A program made the translations under genes and the position numbers. Positions 26,318-35,104 of a stretch of DNA of 64,000 nucleotides are shown in pieces. Position 1 is the first letter of the stretch. Each line of letters starts with the position of its first letter. Location: contig NZ_CP048649.1 in the NCBI RefSeq assembly GCF_010669305.1, forward strand, positions 1,364,001 to 1,428,000. The letters run 5' to 3'. Under the pieces are notes generated by a model, which was not told where the DNA came from, ran no database searches, and worked only from the letters and a program-made list of their open reading frames with translations. The DNA comes from Aminipila butyrica (GTDB lineage Bacteria > Bacillota > Clostridia > Peptostreptococcales > Anaerovoracaceae).

Positions 26318-26360
26318 TTGCAGCAAAAAACTTTGTCTGGGATGAAGTTTTTTGTTGCAA
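26318..26360 (+). terminator. Intrinsic terminator after the LytTR gene
   Basis: TTGCAGCAAAAAACTT (26318-26333) pairs with AAGTTTTTTGTTGCAA (26345-26360), with one mismatch. The U-run lies within the 3' arm. The arm also carries the -35 of the rpsB promoter. Confidence 0.7.
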
Positions 26361-26383
26361 ATACCCGCGCGATATAGTATAGT
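26355..26383 (+). promoter_or_regulatory. rpsB-tsf promoter overlapping a terminator arm
   Basis: TTGCAA (26355-26360), a 17-base spacer and TATAGT (26378-26383). The -35 is the last six bases of the LytTR terminator stem. Transcription would begin near 26390, giving a leader of about 155 bases to rpsB. Confidence 0.7.
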
Positions 26384-26389
26384 ATTTGT

Positions 26390-26545
26390 GGTTCTTTATG
26401 TAAATATTTCTTCGCTTAGGCGAAAAAGGAAAGTAGAGAACGAGAACATTTTATTATTTTGCACACCGGACGACTTGAAGACAGGTGCCCATGTGGTGGT
26501 TTTCAGGGGAAATCTCGGTGGAAGTAAAACCAGGAGGAAAAAAAC
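26390..26545 (+). promoter_or_regulatory. Long rpsB 5' leader with stem-loop
   Basis: The leader contains the hairpin TTCGC/GCGAA (26411-26424) and further partly self-complementary sequence up to the AGGAGG site at about 26531. S2 operons in other bacteria are autoregulated through leader RNA; whether this leader does the same is inference. A 67-codon frame running across it is not supported by a ribosome site. Confidence 0.4.
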
Positions 26546-27313
26546 ATGGCAGTAATTTCAATGAAACAATTACTAGAAGCAGGTGTACACTTTGGACACC
26601 AGACTAGAAGATGGAACCCTAAGATGGCTCCGTACATCTTCACAGAAAGAAACGGCATCTACATCATCGACTTGCAGAAGACTGTAAAGAAGATTGATGA
26701 AGCGTATGAATTTATGAAAGAAGTCGGCGCATCCGGCAAACCAGTTCTGTTCGTAGGAACAAAGAAGCAGGCTCAGGCTGCTATTTTCGACGAAGCAAAG
26801 AGATGCGGTATGTACTTTGTAAACGAAAGATGGCTGGGCGGCATGCTGACCAACCACAAGACGATTGCTGGAAGAATCAAGAGATTATATGAAATTCAGG
26901 ATATGGAAGCAAACGGAACTTTTGAAAAGCTTTCCAAGAAGGAAGTAGGCAAGCTGAGATTAGAGCTGGAAAAGCTGGAGAAGTTCTTAGGCGGTATTAA
27001 AGAAATGAAGGGTATGCCTGGTGCATTATTCATCGTTGACCCGAAGAAAGAACGTATCGCTGTTAAGGAAGCAAGAATTTTAGGCATTCCAATCATCGGC
27101 ATCGTAGATACAAACTGCGACCCGGACGATGTAGACTATATCATTCCGGCTAACGATGATGCAATCCGAGCTGTTAAGCTGATTGCAGGCAGAATGGCAG
27201 ATGCCATCATCGAAGCCAACCAGGGCGAAAGCTTTGACGAAGGTACTGCAACAGCAGTAGAAGAAACCGCTCCTACTTCTATTGAAGAAGTGGTAGCTGC
27301 AGAAGAAGCGTAA
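26546..27313 (+). CDS. rpsB: 30S ribosomal protein S2
   Basis: A 255-residue small-subunit protein. Signatures are ISMKQLLEAGVHFGHQTRRW and NPKMAPYIF at the N-terminus, and GIPIIGIVDTNCDPD near 180. An acidic low-complexity tail (VEETAPTSIEEVVAAEEA) follows the core. AGGAGG lies 8 bases before the ATG. It is paired with tsf, as almost universally. Confidence 0.98.
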   Translation: MAVISMKQLLEAGVHFGHQTRRWNPKMAPYIFTERNGIYIIDLQKTVKKIDEAYEFMKEVGASGKPVLFVGTKKQAQAAIFDEAKRCGMYFVNERWLGGMLTNHKTIAGRIKRLYEIQDMEANGTFEKLSKKEVGKLRLELEKLEKFLGGIKEMKGMPGALFIVDPKKERIAVKEARILGIPIIGIVDTNCDPDDVDYIIPANDDAIRAVKLIAGRMADAIIEANQGESFDEGTATAVEETAPTSIEEVVAAEEA

Positions 27314-27338
27314 GCAACTGGATACAAAAGGTAAGTTA

Positions 27339-27366
27339 GATTCGTGCAAAGTCCTTTGCACGAATC
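27339..27366 (+). other. 13-bp perfect hairpin between rpsB and tsf
   Basis: GATTCGTGCAAAG (27339-27351) pairs perfectly with CTTTGCACGAATC (27354-27366). The downstream tract (TGTCAAATTTT) is weakly U-rich. It probably acts as a partial terminator or RNA-stability element that adjusts the S2 to EF-Ts ratio. Confidence 0.65.
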
Positions 27367-27392
27367 TGTCAAATTTTGAGGAGGAAATACAG

Positions 27393-28307
27393 ATGGCTGT
27401 AACAGCACAGATGGTAAAAGAACTGCGGGAAATGACAGGCGCAGGCATGATGGATTGTAAGAAGGTTTTAGTGGAAGCCGACGGAGATATGGACAAGGCT
27501 GTAGACCTGCTGAGAGAAAAGGGATTAGCTAAGGCTGCTAAGAAGGCTGGACGAGTTGCTTCTGAAGGTCTGGTAAAGTTTGCTTTCTCCGAAGATGCCA
27601 GAAGAGCTGCCATCATCGAAGTGAATTCTGAAACCGACTTTGTTGCTAAAAATGATGAATTTGTAGACTTCGTAGCAACCCTGGCTGGCATGGCATTAAA
27701 TGCTGCAGATGAATCCCTGGAAGCTTTCGCAGCACTGCCTTATGGCGATGAAGGTTCCGTTCAGGAAGCCCTGGGAAATAAAATTGCTAAGATTGGCGAA
27801 AACATGAACATTCGACGTTTCCACAAGATGGAAGAAGATGGTTGCGTTTATGTTGGATACAGCCATGGCGGCGGTAAAATTGGCGTAGTGATTGGTCTGA
27901 AAACCGAAGCTTCCGCAGAAGAAGTAGCTGTAGTTGGTAAGGATGTAGCTATGCAGGTGGCATCCATGAATCCGCAGTTTGTGGACGAGACAGCTATCAG
28001 TCCAGAATATCTGGAGCACGAAAAAGGCATCTTAATTCAGCAGGCTCTTGCAGAAGGTAAGCCAGCCGATATCGTGGAAAAGATGGTAGTGGGCAGACTG
28101 AAGAAGGAATTGAAGGAAACTTGTCTGGTAGAGCAGAAGTTCGTAAAGAATAGCGATCTGTCCGTAAAGGAATATGTAGAGCAGGTAGCTAAGGAAATCG
28201 GCAAAGCTATTCAGGTTGTATCCATGATTCGCTATGAAGTAGGCGAAGGCATTGAGAAGAAGGAAGAAGATTTTGCGGCAGAAGTTGCTGCACAACTTGG
28301 AAACTAA
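27393..28307 (+). CDS. tsf: Elongation factor Ts
   Basis: Guanine-nucleotide exchange factor for EF-Tu. The 304 residues begin with an N-terminal UBA-like domain (VTAQMVKELREMTGAGMMDC) and the signature ALVEADGD-like KKVLVEADGDMDKAVDLLRE. The core contains SETDFVAKNDEF near 74, the Asp/Phe segment that contacts EF-Tu. GAGGAG lies 9 bases before the ATG. Confidence 0.98.
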   Translation: MAVTAQMVKELREMTGAGMMDCKKVLVEADGDMDKAVDLLREKGLAKAAKKAGRVASEGLVKFAFSEDARRAAIIEVNSETDFVAKNDEFVDFVATLAGMALNAADESLEAFAALPYGDEGSVQEALGNKIAKIGENMNIRRFHKMEEDGCVYVGYSHGGGKIGVVIGLKTEASAEEVAVVGKDVAMQVASMNPQFVDETAISPEYLEHEKGILIQQALAEGKPADIVEKMVVGRLKKELKETCLVEQKFVKNSDLSVKEYVEQVAKEIGKAIQVVSMIRYEVGEGIEKKEEDFAAEVAAQLGN

Positions 28308-28346
28308 TAGAGACAAACAGACGAGATGTAAGTTGAAAAATAAATC

Positions 28347-28380
28347 GGCTGCCAGATGTATTTTGGCAGCCTTTCTTTTA
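28347..28380 (+). terminator. Intrinsic terminator after tsf
   Basis: GGCTGCCA (28347-28354) pairs with TGGCAGCC (28364-28371), followed by TTTCTTTTA. Confidence 0.88.
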
Positions 28381-28455
28381 TTCAATTACTCCAGCGGTAA
28401 AGAAGCTTGAGGGAGAGGAATAAAAGGCAATCTTGAGAGAGGAGAGCGATTCAAG

Positions 28456-29682
28456 ATGCGGATAAGTTTTAATGACATTTTATATGCCTTTTCTTATGCC
28501 TTAGATTGTGCAGAGCAAGAATTGCTGGGTGTGACTACCCACCATGGCAAGCGAGTAGCCTATCTATGCGTGCTGCTGGGGAAGCACTTACAGTTGATGG
28601 AAAATCAGCTGGCTGATTTAGCGGCCTGTGCCATCCTTCACGACAACGCCATTACCGAGTACATACAAGCGGAATATCTAAATGGCATCGGCATGGAATC
28701 TGAAAAGAGCAAGAGCAACAAAGGCGTCCACTGCTCCTTAGGTGAAAAAAATATCAAGCATCTACCCCTGTGCTCGGAGGCAGAGAACGCCATTCTCTAT
28801 CACCATGAGCGCGCTGACGGCAGCGGACCTTTTGGCAAAACCGAGGGAGAGACTCCGCTGTTTGCCCAGCTGATTCACTTGGCTGACAACTTGGACTCTA
28901 ATTGGGATTTGGGGCGCATGAATCAGCAGAAATATCAGGGATTACTCCAGTATTTAAAGGAAAATAACGGCAGCCTGTTTTCAGAAACGTGTGTGACGGC
29001 CTTTACCGAAGCCGTTGGATATTCGGAACTAGAACTGCTTCAACAAGAGGACTTGGAAGAAATCCTTACTGGCTGTCTGGAGAACACTCAGCGGGATTAC
29101 AGTGAAGAAAACTTGCTGGACTTCGCTAAAATGTTTGCCAGAATCATCGACTATAAATCCTCTTTTACCAGTCGGCATTCCATGGGTATCGCAGAAAGAG
29201 CAGCTCAGATGGCCACTTATTACGGCTATGACAGGATGACTGTGGCGAAGCTGTTCTTTGCCGGAGCCGTCCATGATATTGGCAAAATGGTCATTGACAA
29301 GGATGTACTGGAAAAACCAGGAAGGTTGTCGAATCAGGAGTATAAGTATGTTAAAAATCACGCCTATTACAGCTATAAGATTCTCAGTCGGGTCAGAGGG
29401 CTGGAAGATATCACCCGATGGGCGGCCCTTCATCACGAGACGCTTAACGGCAAGGGCTATCCTTTTGGGCTTAAGGCAGAAGAACTGGGCTTTAACGAGC
29501 GATTGATGGCCTGCTTGGACATCTATCAGGCTTTGACAGAGGAACGGCCATATAAGCCGGGTTTTTCCCACGAGAAATCCATGGGGATTTTGAGAAATTT
29601 GGTCAACATTGGCAACTTAGATGGAACGATTGTGGCGGATTTGGAAAAAGTTTATGGAGGCAATCCGGTAAAAAATTCTTAA
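28456..29682 (+). CDS. Tandem HD/HD-GYP domain phosphohydrolase
   Basis: A 408-residue cytoplasmic protein with two metal-dependent HD-type halves and no visible sensor or membrane segment. The first half carries HHGKR near 29, the LHD pair near 60 and HHERADGSGPFG near 115. The second, better preserved half carries RHSMGIAERA near 237, HDIGK near 272 and HHETLNGKGYPFG near 327, close to the HD-GYP consensus HHExxDGxGYP. HD-GYP enzymes hydrolyse cyclic di-GMP or related dinucleotides; activity here is inferred. GAGAGGAGAG lies before the ATG. It stands alone between the rpsB-tsf and pyrH-frr operons. Confidence 0.85.
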   Translation: MRISFNDILYAFSYALDCAEQELLGVTTHHGKRVAYLCVLLGKHLQLMENQLADLAACAILHDNAITEYIQAEYLNGIGMESEKSKSNKGVHCSLGEKNIKHLPLCSEAENAILYHHERADGSGPFGKTEGETPLFAQLIHLADNLDSNWDLGRMNQQKYQGLLQYLKENNGSLFSETCVTAFTEAVGYSELELLQQEDLEEILTGCLENTQRDYSEENLLDFAKMFARIIDYKSSFTSRHSMGIAERAAQMATYYGYDRMTVAKLFFAGAVHDIGKMVIDKDVLEKPGRLSNQEYKYVKNHAYYSYKILSRVRGLEDITRWAALHHETLNGKGYPFGLKAEELGFNERLMACLDIYQALTEERPYKPGFSHEKSMGILRNLVNIGNLDGTIVADLEKVYGGNPVKNS

Positions 29683-29707
29683 AATAGATGAACCGAAAAA
29701 TACTTTA

Positions 29708-29716
29708 TGGTATAAT
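29708..29716 (+). promoter_or_regulatory. Extended -10 promoter of the pyrH operon
   Basis: TATAAT at 29711-29716 is preceded by TGG (29708-29710), an extended -10. The -35 is poor (ATGAAC at 29688-29693, 17 bases away). A leader of about 130 bases follows and contains the GCAGC/GCTGC hairpin at 29758-29770 and a CAACG...CGTGTTTT stretch that could be a weak attenuator. Confidence 0.5.
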
Positions 29717-29855
29717 AAGTGCGAAGTAATTTAAGAAAGCAATTTACATTGCGTTAAGCAGCTTTGCTGCAAGGAAACGTTTATTGAAACATGCTGCAAC
29801 GTGGCTGGCGTGTTTTAATTGTTGTACCTGAAAATTTTACTGTGAGGAGAAAGAA

Positions 29856-30560
29856 ATGGAGCCTAAATATAAAAGAGTTCTTATAAAAGTAAGCGGAGAG
29901 GCTCTGGCCGGGCCAGATAAGTTCGGCATATCCGATGAGATGCTGCAAGGAGTTGCTGCACAGGTGAAAGAAATCCACGACTTAGGCGTACAAGTCGCTA
30001 TCGTGGTCGGCGGCGGAAACTTCTGGCGGGGCAGGACCGGTCAGAGCATTGACCGGGCTACGGCTGACTATATGGGCATGCTGGCCACCACCATGAATGC
30101 GATGGCTCTTCAGGATGCCTTTGAGAAACAAGGTTTGTCGGCTGTTCTTCAAACGGCAATCGCCATGACTCAAATCGCGGAACCTTACAACCGCAAAAAG
30201 GCCATTCGATGCATGGAAGAAGATAAGGTTGTCATCTTTGGCACCGGTACTGGCAGTCCATTCTTTTCTACAGACACCACCTCCGCCCTGCGAGCAGCGG
30301 AGATTGATGCCGATGTGATACTGCTGGCGAAAAGCGTCGATGCGGTATATTCTGCTGATCCGGAAAAGGATCCCTCAGCCATTCGCTATGAACAGCTGAC
30401 TCACAAGGAAGTCATTGAAAAACAGTTGGGAGTCATGGATATTACAGCAGCTACCCTATGTATGGAAAATAACATCGACATTCATGTGTTCGGTGTATCC
30501 GAAAAGGGTAACCTGTTAAAAGCTGTCAACGGCGAAAAGATTGGTACCATCATCCGATGA
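29856..30560 (+). CDS. pyrH: UMP kinase
   Basis: Converts UMP to UDP. The 234 residues belong to the amino-acid-kinase fold. Diagnostic segments are RVLIKVSGEALAGPDKFGIS at the N-terminus, VVGGGNFWRGR near 50 and GTGSPFFSTDTTSALRAAEI near 130. TGAGGAGA lies about 8 bases before the ATG. It heads the pyrH-frr-uppS-cdsA-dxr-rseP-ispG block. Confidence 0.97.
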   Translation: MEPKYKRVLIKVSGEALAGPDKFGISDEMLQGVAAQVKEIHDLGVQVAIVVGGGNFWRGRTGQSIDRATADYMGMLATTMNAMALQDAFEKQGLSAVLQTAIAMTQIAEPYNRKKAIRCMEEDKVVIFGTGTGSPFFSTDTTSALRAAEIDADVILLAKSVDAVYSADPEKDPSAIRYEQLTHKEVIEKQLGVMDITAATLCMENNIDIHVFGVSEKGNLLKAVNGEKIGTIIR

Positions 30561-30631
30561 TACTATTAAGTATGATTAAAATTGAACATTTCCATAAGCG
30601 TTTAAAAAGAGTGTAGGAGGAGAAAGAAGTT

Positions 30632-31186
30632 ATGAGTAATGTACAGGAAGTTCTCGAGCAGAAGATGATCAAGACTATTTCTGTTTTAAAGGAAGAATTA
30701 GGCACCGTGCGAGCAGGAAGAGCCAATCCCACTTTGCTGGACAAGGTGATGGTGGATTATTATGGCAGTCCAGCTCCGATTAAGAATCTGGCCAATATTT
30801 CTGCGCCGGAACCCAGAACTTTGCTGATTGCCCCTTTTGACCCAAAAACTATCGCCGATATTGAAAAGGCCATCAATAATGCCAATTTAGGCATGGCTCC
30901 GTCCAACGACGGCAAGGCTATTCGGCTTTCTGTGCCGCAGCTGACGGAAGAGCGGCGAAAAGAGCTGACCAAGACGGTGAAGAAGTATGGCGAAGATGCC
31001 AAGGTGGCTGTGCGAAATGAACGAAGAGATGCCAACGATGAACTGAAAAAGCTGGAAAAGTCCGGTGAGCTGTCAGAGGACGATTTGAAGAAGCAGCTAG
31101 ATCAGATTCAGAAGAAAATTGACAAGTCCATGAAGGATATTGATGACATTGTGGCGGCAAAAGAGAAAGACATCTTAGAGATTTAG
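30632..31186 (+). CDS. frr: Ribosome recycling factor
   Basis: Splits post-termination ribosomes together with EF-G. The 184 residues match the family exactly. GTVRAGRANPTLLDKV lies near 25-40 and VPQLTEERRKELTK near 105. AGGAGGAG precedes the ATG. A hairpin follows before uppS. Confidence 0.97.
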   Translation: MSNVQEVLEQKMIKTISVLKEELGTVRAGRANPTLLDKVMVDYYGSPAPIKNLANISAPEPRTLLIAPFDPKTIADIEKAINNANLGMAPSNDGKAIRLSVPQLTEERRKELTKTVKKYGEDAKVAVRNERRDANDELKKLEKSGELSEDDLKKQLDQIQKKIDKSMKDIDDIVAAKEKDILEI

Positions 31187-31202
31187 AAAATGAGATTGTA
31201 CG

Positions 31203-31236
31203 GCGGATATGGCTGATGTCAGCTATATCCGCTTTT
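31203..31236 (+). terminator. Terminator-like hairpin between frr and uppS
   Basis: GCGGATATGGCTGA (31203-31216) pairs with TCAGCTATATCCGC (31219-31232) with one G-T wobble, followed by only four T. It probably allows partial read-through into uppS. Confidence 0.65.
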
Positions 31237-31254
31237 AAAGAAGAGGATACACAG

Positions 31255-31977
31255 ATGTTAGATATGGATAGAATTCCCAGGCATGTGGCCGTAGTTATGG
31301 ACGGCAACGGCAGATGGGCGGTTAAAAACAGCGTGCCCAGAATGGCAGGGCACAATGCCGGCATGAAGGCCATGAAAGAAATTGTCAAGAGGTCTTCCTC
31401 CCTGGGGGTGGAGCACCTGACCGTGTATGCTTTTTCTACGGAGAACTGGAAGCGCTCGGTAGATGAGGTTAACGGAATCTTTAAGCTGATTGTTATCTAC
31501 GTGGATAAGGAGCTAAAGGAACTTCATAAAAACAACGTAAAGGTGCGAATATTGGGTGATTATTCCATGCTGCCCCGAGAATCGGTAGAACGGCTGGATA
31601 AAGCACTGAAAACGACAGAAAATAATACGGGCTTGCAGTTCAACATCGCTTTGAATTACGGCAGCCGAGATGAAATCACCAAGGCGGTGATTCGAATAGG
31701 AGAGAAAATAAAGGCAGGTTTGCTGGAACCTCAGGATATAACAGAGGAGACCATCGGCAGCCATCTATATACAGGGACCCTTTTCCACAACATTCCCGAC
31801 CCGGATTTGTTAATCCGCACCAGCGGGGAGAAGAGATTGTCCAATTATCTGCTCTGGCAGAGCGCTTACAGCGAACTGGTCTACAGCGAGGTGCTGTGGC
31901 CGGATTTTTCGCCGGAAGTCTACGAAAAGTGTATTGAGGAATATCAGAACAGAAATAGACGCTTCGGCGGGAGGTAA
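31255..31977 (+). CDS. uppS: Undecaprenyl diphosphate synthase (isoprenyl transferase)
   Basis: cis-Prenyltransferase that makes the C55 lipid carrier for peptidoglycan and wall polymers. The 240 residues carry the catalytic Asp16 in VVMDGNGRWA, the FSTENW segment near 63 and the C-terminal DLLIRTSGEKRLSNYLLWQ near 182. ATG 31255 has AAGAGGA 7 bases upstream; the frame from 31216 starts inside the preceding hairpin and is rejected. Confidence 0.97.
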   Translation: MLDMDRIPRHVAVVMDGNGRWAVKNSVPRMAGHNAGMKAMKEIVKRSSSLGVEHLTVYAFSTENWKRSVDEVNGIFKLIVIYVDKELKELHKNNVKVRILGDYSMLPRESVERLDKALKTTENNTGLQFNIALNYGSRDEITKAVIRIGEKIKAGLLEPQDITEETIGSHLYTGTLFHNIPDPDLLIRTSGEKRLSNYLLWQSAYSELVYSEVLWPDFSPEVYEKCIEEYQNRNRRFGGR

Positions 31978-31980
31978 ATT

Positions 31981-32760
31981 TTGAAAACAAGGGTAATATC
32001 AGGGCTGATTATGCTGCCCTTTGGGATAATCGTGCTGCTGGGCGGAAAGGTGCTTATGTTGGGATGCTTTATCATTGGCATTATGAGCGTCCGGGAATTT
32101 TTTAACGGCTTTACCAGCATGGGAATCAAACCAGGTTATCTGCTGGCCTATGTCAGCACATTGGCTCTTTACGGGCTCAATTTATTCGTTACAGATGCCA
32201 GGTGGTATATGCTGTGGTTCTTTGGGGTAGTTTTGCTCAGTCTGTTGTATTTGTTTAATATACAGGAGCGTAGGCTGGAAGACGGCATGGCTACTTTGAC
32301 AGGCATTTTATACACGGTGTTTTTCTCTTTTCACGTGACTTTGGTGGAACAGACTGGCGAATACGGCCTGTTGGTATGGTTGATTTTTTTGACGGCCTTC
32401 GGAACAGACGTGATGGCCTATTTTACAGGCTATGCTTTCGGCAAACACAAGCTCTGCCCGCATATCAGTCCGAAAAAGACCATAGAAGGCTCCATCGGCG
32501 GTATTCTAGGCAGCGTGCTGCTGTGCGGAGTTTTTGGCTGGGTGTTAATACCTCGGCTGCTGATCCACTGCCTAATTATCGGTCTTATGGGAGGCATCGT
32601 CTCTCAGTTTGGAGACCTGACTGCTTCCATCTTCAAACGAAAGATGGGCATCAAGGATTATGGAAATTTGATTCCCGGCCATGGCGGTATCTTGGACCGG
32701 TTTGATAGCGTGCTCTTTACGGCACCAATGGTGTATTACTATATCGCATTGGTTTTATAA
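31981..32760 (+). CDS. cdsA: Phosphatidate cytidylyltransferase
   Basis: Makes CDP-diacylglycerol for phospholipid synthesis. The 259-residue polytopic membrane protein has seven or so hydrophobic segments and carries the CdsA signature KRKMGIKDYGNLIPGHGGIL followed by DRFDS near residues 218-243. The start is TTG 31981 with GGGAGG 8 bases upstream; no ATG lies at the correct position. Only three bases separate it from uppS. Confidence 0.95.
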   Translation: MKTRVISGLIMLPFGIIVLLGGKVLMLGCFIIGIMSVREFFNGFTSMGIKPGYLLAYVSTLALYGLNLFVTDARWYMLWFFGVVLLSLLYLFNIQERRLEDGMATLTGILYTVFFSFHVTLVEQTGEYGLLVWLIFLTAFGTDVMAYFTGYAFGKHKLCPHISPKKTIEGSIGGILGSVLLCGVFGWVLIPRLLIHCLIIGLMGGIVSQFGDLTASIFKRKMGIKDYGNLIPGHGGILDRFDSVLFTAPMVYYYIALVL

Positions 32761-32771
32761 TGGGTTTTTAT

Positions 32772-32829
32772 AAAAGCTACAATTAAAATGCGGGCCCATG
32801 TAAGCGAAGGGTGCCCCGCAGAAGCTTTT
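32772..32829 (+). other. Extended stem-loop between cdsA and dxr
   Basis: AAAAGCT (32772-32778) pairs with AGCTTTT (32823-32829), and TGCGGG (32789-32794) pairs inside with CCCGCA (32815-32820). The T-run is only four bases. It could be a weak terminator or RNA-processing element. Confidence 0.4.
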
Positions 32830-32845
32830 GCATAGGGGAAGAGTT

Positions 32846-33985
32846 ATGAAAAAGATTGCAATACTTGGAAGTACGGGTTCTATCGGTACTCAGGCCCTGG
32901 ACATGGTGGCCAGGAATCCAGAGCGGTTCCAGGTTACGGTCTTGGCCTGCGGGCGCAACCTGCAGCTGCTTTGTCAGCAGATTGAAGCGTTTAGACCGGA
33001 GCTGGCCGTGGTAGAGCGGGAAGAAGACGCCCGGACCTTGGCTGCAAGGTATCCGAAACTAGAAGTGCTCTGGGGTATGGAAGGGTTGATTACTGCCGCT
33101 GAATCCCAGTATGATTTATTGCTCAATGCCCTGGTGGGCATGATGGGACTGATTCCTACGTATCGGGCAGTGTGCCGAGGCAGGGATATTGCTTTAGCTA
33201 ATAAGGAGACTTTAGTAGCCGGCGGCCAGCTGGTTATGGAGATGGTAGCGAGCAATCAGGTGCAGCTGCTGCCGGTAGACAGTGAGCACAGCGCTATTTT
33301 TCAGTGCTTGCAGGGAAATAAGGACCAAAAGATAAGACGGATTTATTTGACTGCGTCCGGTGGACCTTTTCGAGGTTGGAATTTGGAGCAGCTGGAACAG
33401 GTGTCCTTGGAGCAGGCGTTGAAGCACCCGAACTGGACCATGGGCAGTAAAATTACCATTGATTCGGCCACGATGATGAACAAAGGGCTGGAAGTTATTG
33501 AGGCCAAGTGGCTTTTTGATGTGGAGCCGACGGATATTCAGATAGCTGTCCATCCACAGAGCGTAGTCCATTCTATGGTGGAATATCAAGATGGTTCTAT
33601 TTTAGCTCAGCTGGGTGCACCAGATATGAGGGTGCCTATCAGTTACGCTTTCAGCTACCCGGATCGACTGGAAAATACGCTGGAGCCCTTGGATCTTTTC
33701 GGGCTGGGTTCTCAGCTGTCCTTTGAACGACCGGACATGGAGGTATTTCGAACCATTCCTCTGGCCTATGAAGCCATCGAAAAGGGCGGTACATATCCAG
33801 CAGCTATGAACGGAGCGAATGAGGCTTTAGTTCAATTATTTTTGCAAAGAAAGATTAAATTTACAGATATTCAGAATACTATAGAAAGAATACTCAACGA
33901 CCATGTACCAGTATATAATTTAAAACTGGAGGACGTTTTGGAAGCAGATCGGTCTGCCCGTCAGATGGTGCAGGACCTGTTTTAA
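32846..33985 (+). CDS. dxr: 1-Deoxy-D-xylulose 5-phosphate reductoisomerase
   Basis: NADPH-dependent second step of the MEP isoprenoid pathway. The 379 residues begin with the nucleotide-binding KIAILGSTGSIGTQALD. NKETLVAGG lies near 120. The metal/substrate segment VDSEHSAIFQCL lies near 145. IDSATMMNKGLEVIEA lies near 205. ATG 32846 has AGGGGAAG upstream; TTG 32828 is rejected. With ispG downstream it shows use of the MEP pathway. Confidence 0.97.
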   Translation: MKKIAILGSTGSIGTQALDMVARNPERFQVTVLACGRNLQLLCQQIEAFRPELAVVEREEDARTLAARYPKLEVLWGMEGLITAAESQYDLLLNALVGMMGLIPTYRAVCRGRDIALANKETLVAGGQLVMEMVASNQVQLLPVDSEHSAIFQCLQGNKDQKIRRIYLTASGGPFRGWNLEQLEQVSLEQALKHPNWTMGSKITIDSATMMNKGLEVIEAKWLFDVEPTDIQIAVHPQSVVHSMVEYQDGSILAQLGAPDMRVPISYAFSYPDRLENTLEPLDLFGLGSQLSFERPDMEVFRTIPLAYEAIEKGGTYPAAMNGANEALVQLFLQRKIKFTDIQNTIERILNDHVPVYNLKLEDVLEADRSARQMVQDLF

Positions 33986-34030
33986 ATTACAGTTTGACGG
34001 GAAATCGTATTCAATAAGGGGGTAATAAGG

Positions 34031-35044
34031 ATGACTATATGGACTATCATTTGTGCAATAATTATGTTTTGCATTCTGGTGTTGGTACACGAGGGCGGGC
34101 ATTTTATTGCAGCAAAATCAGTAGGAGTAAAAGTCAACGAGTTCGCAGTAGGCATGGGGCCGGTGCTGCTTAAAAAAGTTCGGGGGGAAACGCAGTATTC
34201 GCTGCGGCTCTTTCCTATCGGGGGATTTTGTGCTATGGAGGGGGAGGATGACCAATCGGAGGATGAACGGTCCTTCGGCAAGCGGCCTCTTTGGGCCAAG
34301 GCAATCATCATTGTGGCCGGATCCTTTATGAACCTCGTTCTGGCGGTAATCGTGATGGCGGGTATCATTCTTTACCTGGGCATACCAACTACTTCAATCA
34401 GCGGATTCAGTGATGTGAGCCCGGCGGAAGCCGCAGGCATTCACACGGGGGATAAGATTGTCAGCATTCAGCAGCAGGAGGTCAAAAGCTGGACCGATAT
34501 CACTGAAGCCATTTCTGCAGTGCAGGGGGAGACGGTGACCATTGGCGTAGACCGACAAGGGCAGCAACTGAACTTTACCATGGATTTGACTCAGGAGGAA
34601 GATACGGGACGAAAGATTATAGGTATCCTGCCGGATGTGTCGCGCAATCCGTTTACTGCTTTAATCAAGGGAGCGGAGGCCACCAAGCTGCTGGCGGTGC
34701 AGATGGTAGAGGTCATCGGACAGCTGGTGTCGGGAGATGTGTCCACCAAGGAATTGACGGGACCTATCGGCATTACGAAGGCGGTCAGTGACTCTGTCAA
34801 GTACGGCTATGTTTACGTGGCCAATCTGGCAGCACTGATTAGCTTGAATTTAGCCATCGTCAATATGCTGCCATTTCCAGCACTGGATGGAGGACGGCTG
34901 CTGTTTTTAATCATTCGTAAGGTGACCGGCCGAGCCATTACAGACGATATGGAAGCAAAGGTACATTTTATCGGCATTATGCTGCTCTTTGCCCTAATGA
35001 TTTACGTCACGTGGCAAGACATCGGGCGGTTTATTTTGAACTAG
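34031..35044 (+). CDS. rseP: Site-2 protease RseP (M50 metalloprotease)
   Basis: Intramembrane zinc protease that cleaves anti-sigma factors and signal-peptide remnants. The 337 residues carry the HEXXH zinc motif as His20-Glu-Gly-Gly-His24 in transmembrane helix 1. One PDZ domain lies at about 125-200. The second metal motif PFPALDGGRLLF lies near 283. Two or three further membrane helices are seen. AAGGGGGTAATAAGG precedes the ATG. Its place between dxr and ispG matches Firmicutes order. Confidence 0.95.
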   Translation: MTIWTIICAIIMFCILVLVHEGGHFIAAKSVGVKVNEFAVGMGPVLLKKVRGETQYSLRLFPIGGFCAMEGEDDQSEDERSFGKRPLWAKAIIIVAGSFMNLVLAVIVMAGIILYLGIPTTSISGFSDVSPAEAAGIHTGDKIVSIQQQEVKSWTDITEAISAVQGETVTIGVDRQGQQLNFTMDLTQEEDTGRKIIGILPDVSRNPFTALIKGAEATKLLAVQMVEVIGQLVSGDVSTKELTGPIGITKAVSDSVKYGYVYVANLAALISLNLAIVNMLPFPALDGGRLLFLIIRKVTGRAITDDMEAKVHFIGIMLLFALMIYVTWQDIGRFILN

Positions 35045-35055
35045 AGATTCGCAGG

Positions 35056-35085
35056 AAGAGGCAGAGGAACATTTCTCTGTCTTTT
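35056..35085 (+). terminator. Weak terminator-like hairpin after rseP
   Basis: AAGAGGCAGAG (35056-35066) pairs with CTCTGTCTTTT (35075-35085) with G-T wobbles. Four T at the end lie within the stem. Confidence 0.45.
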
Positions 35086-35104
35086 CAGTAGGCAGGGAGG
35101 CATT

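Noticed and set aside
26352..26555. 67-codon frame upstream of rpsB
   Set aside because: It overlaps the rpsB promoter and leader and has no ribosome site or conserved motif.
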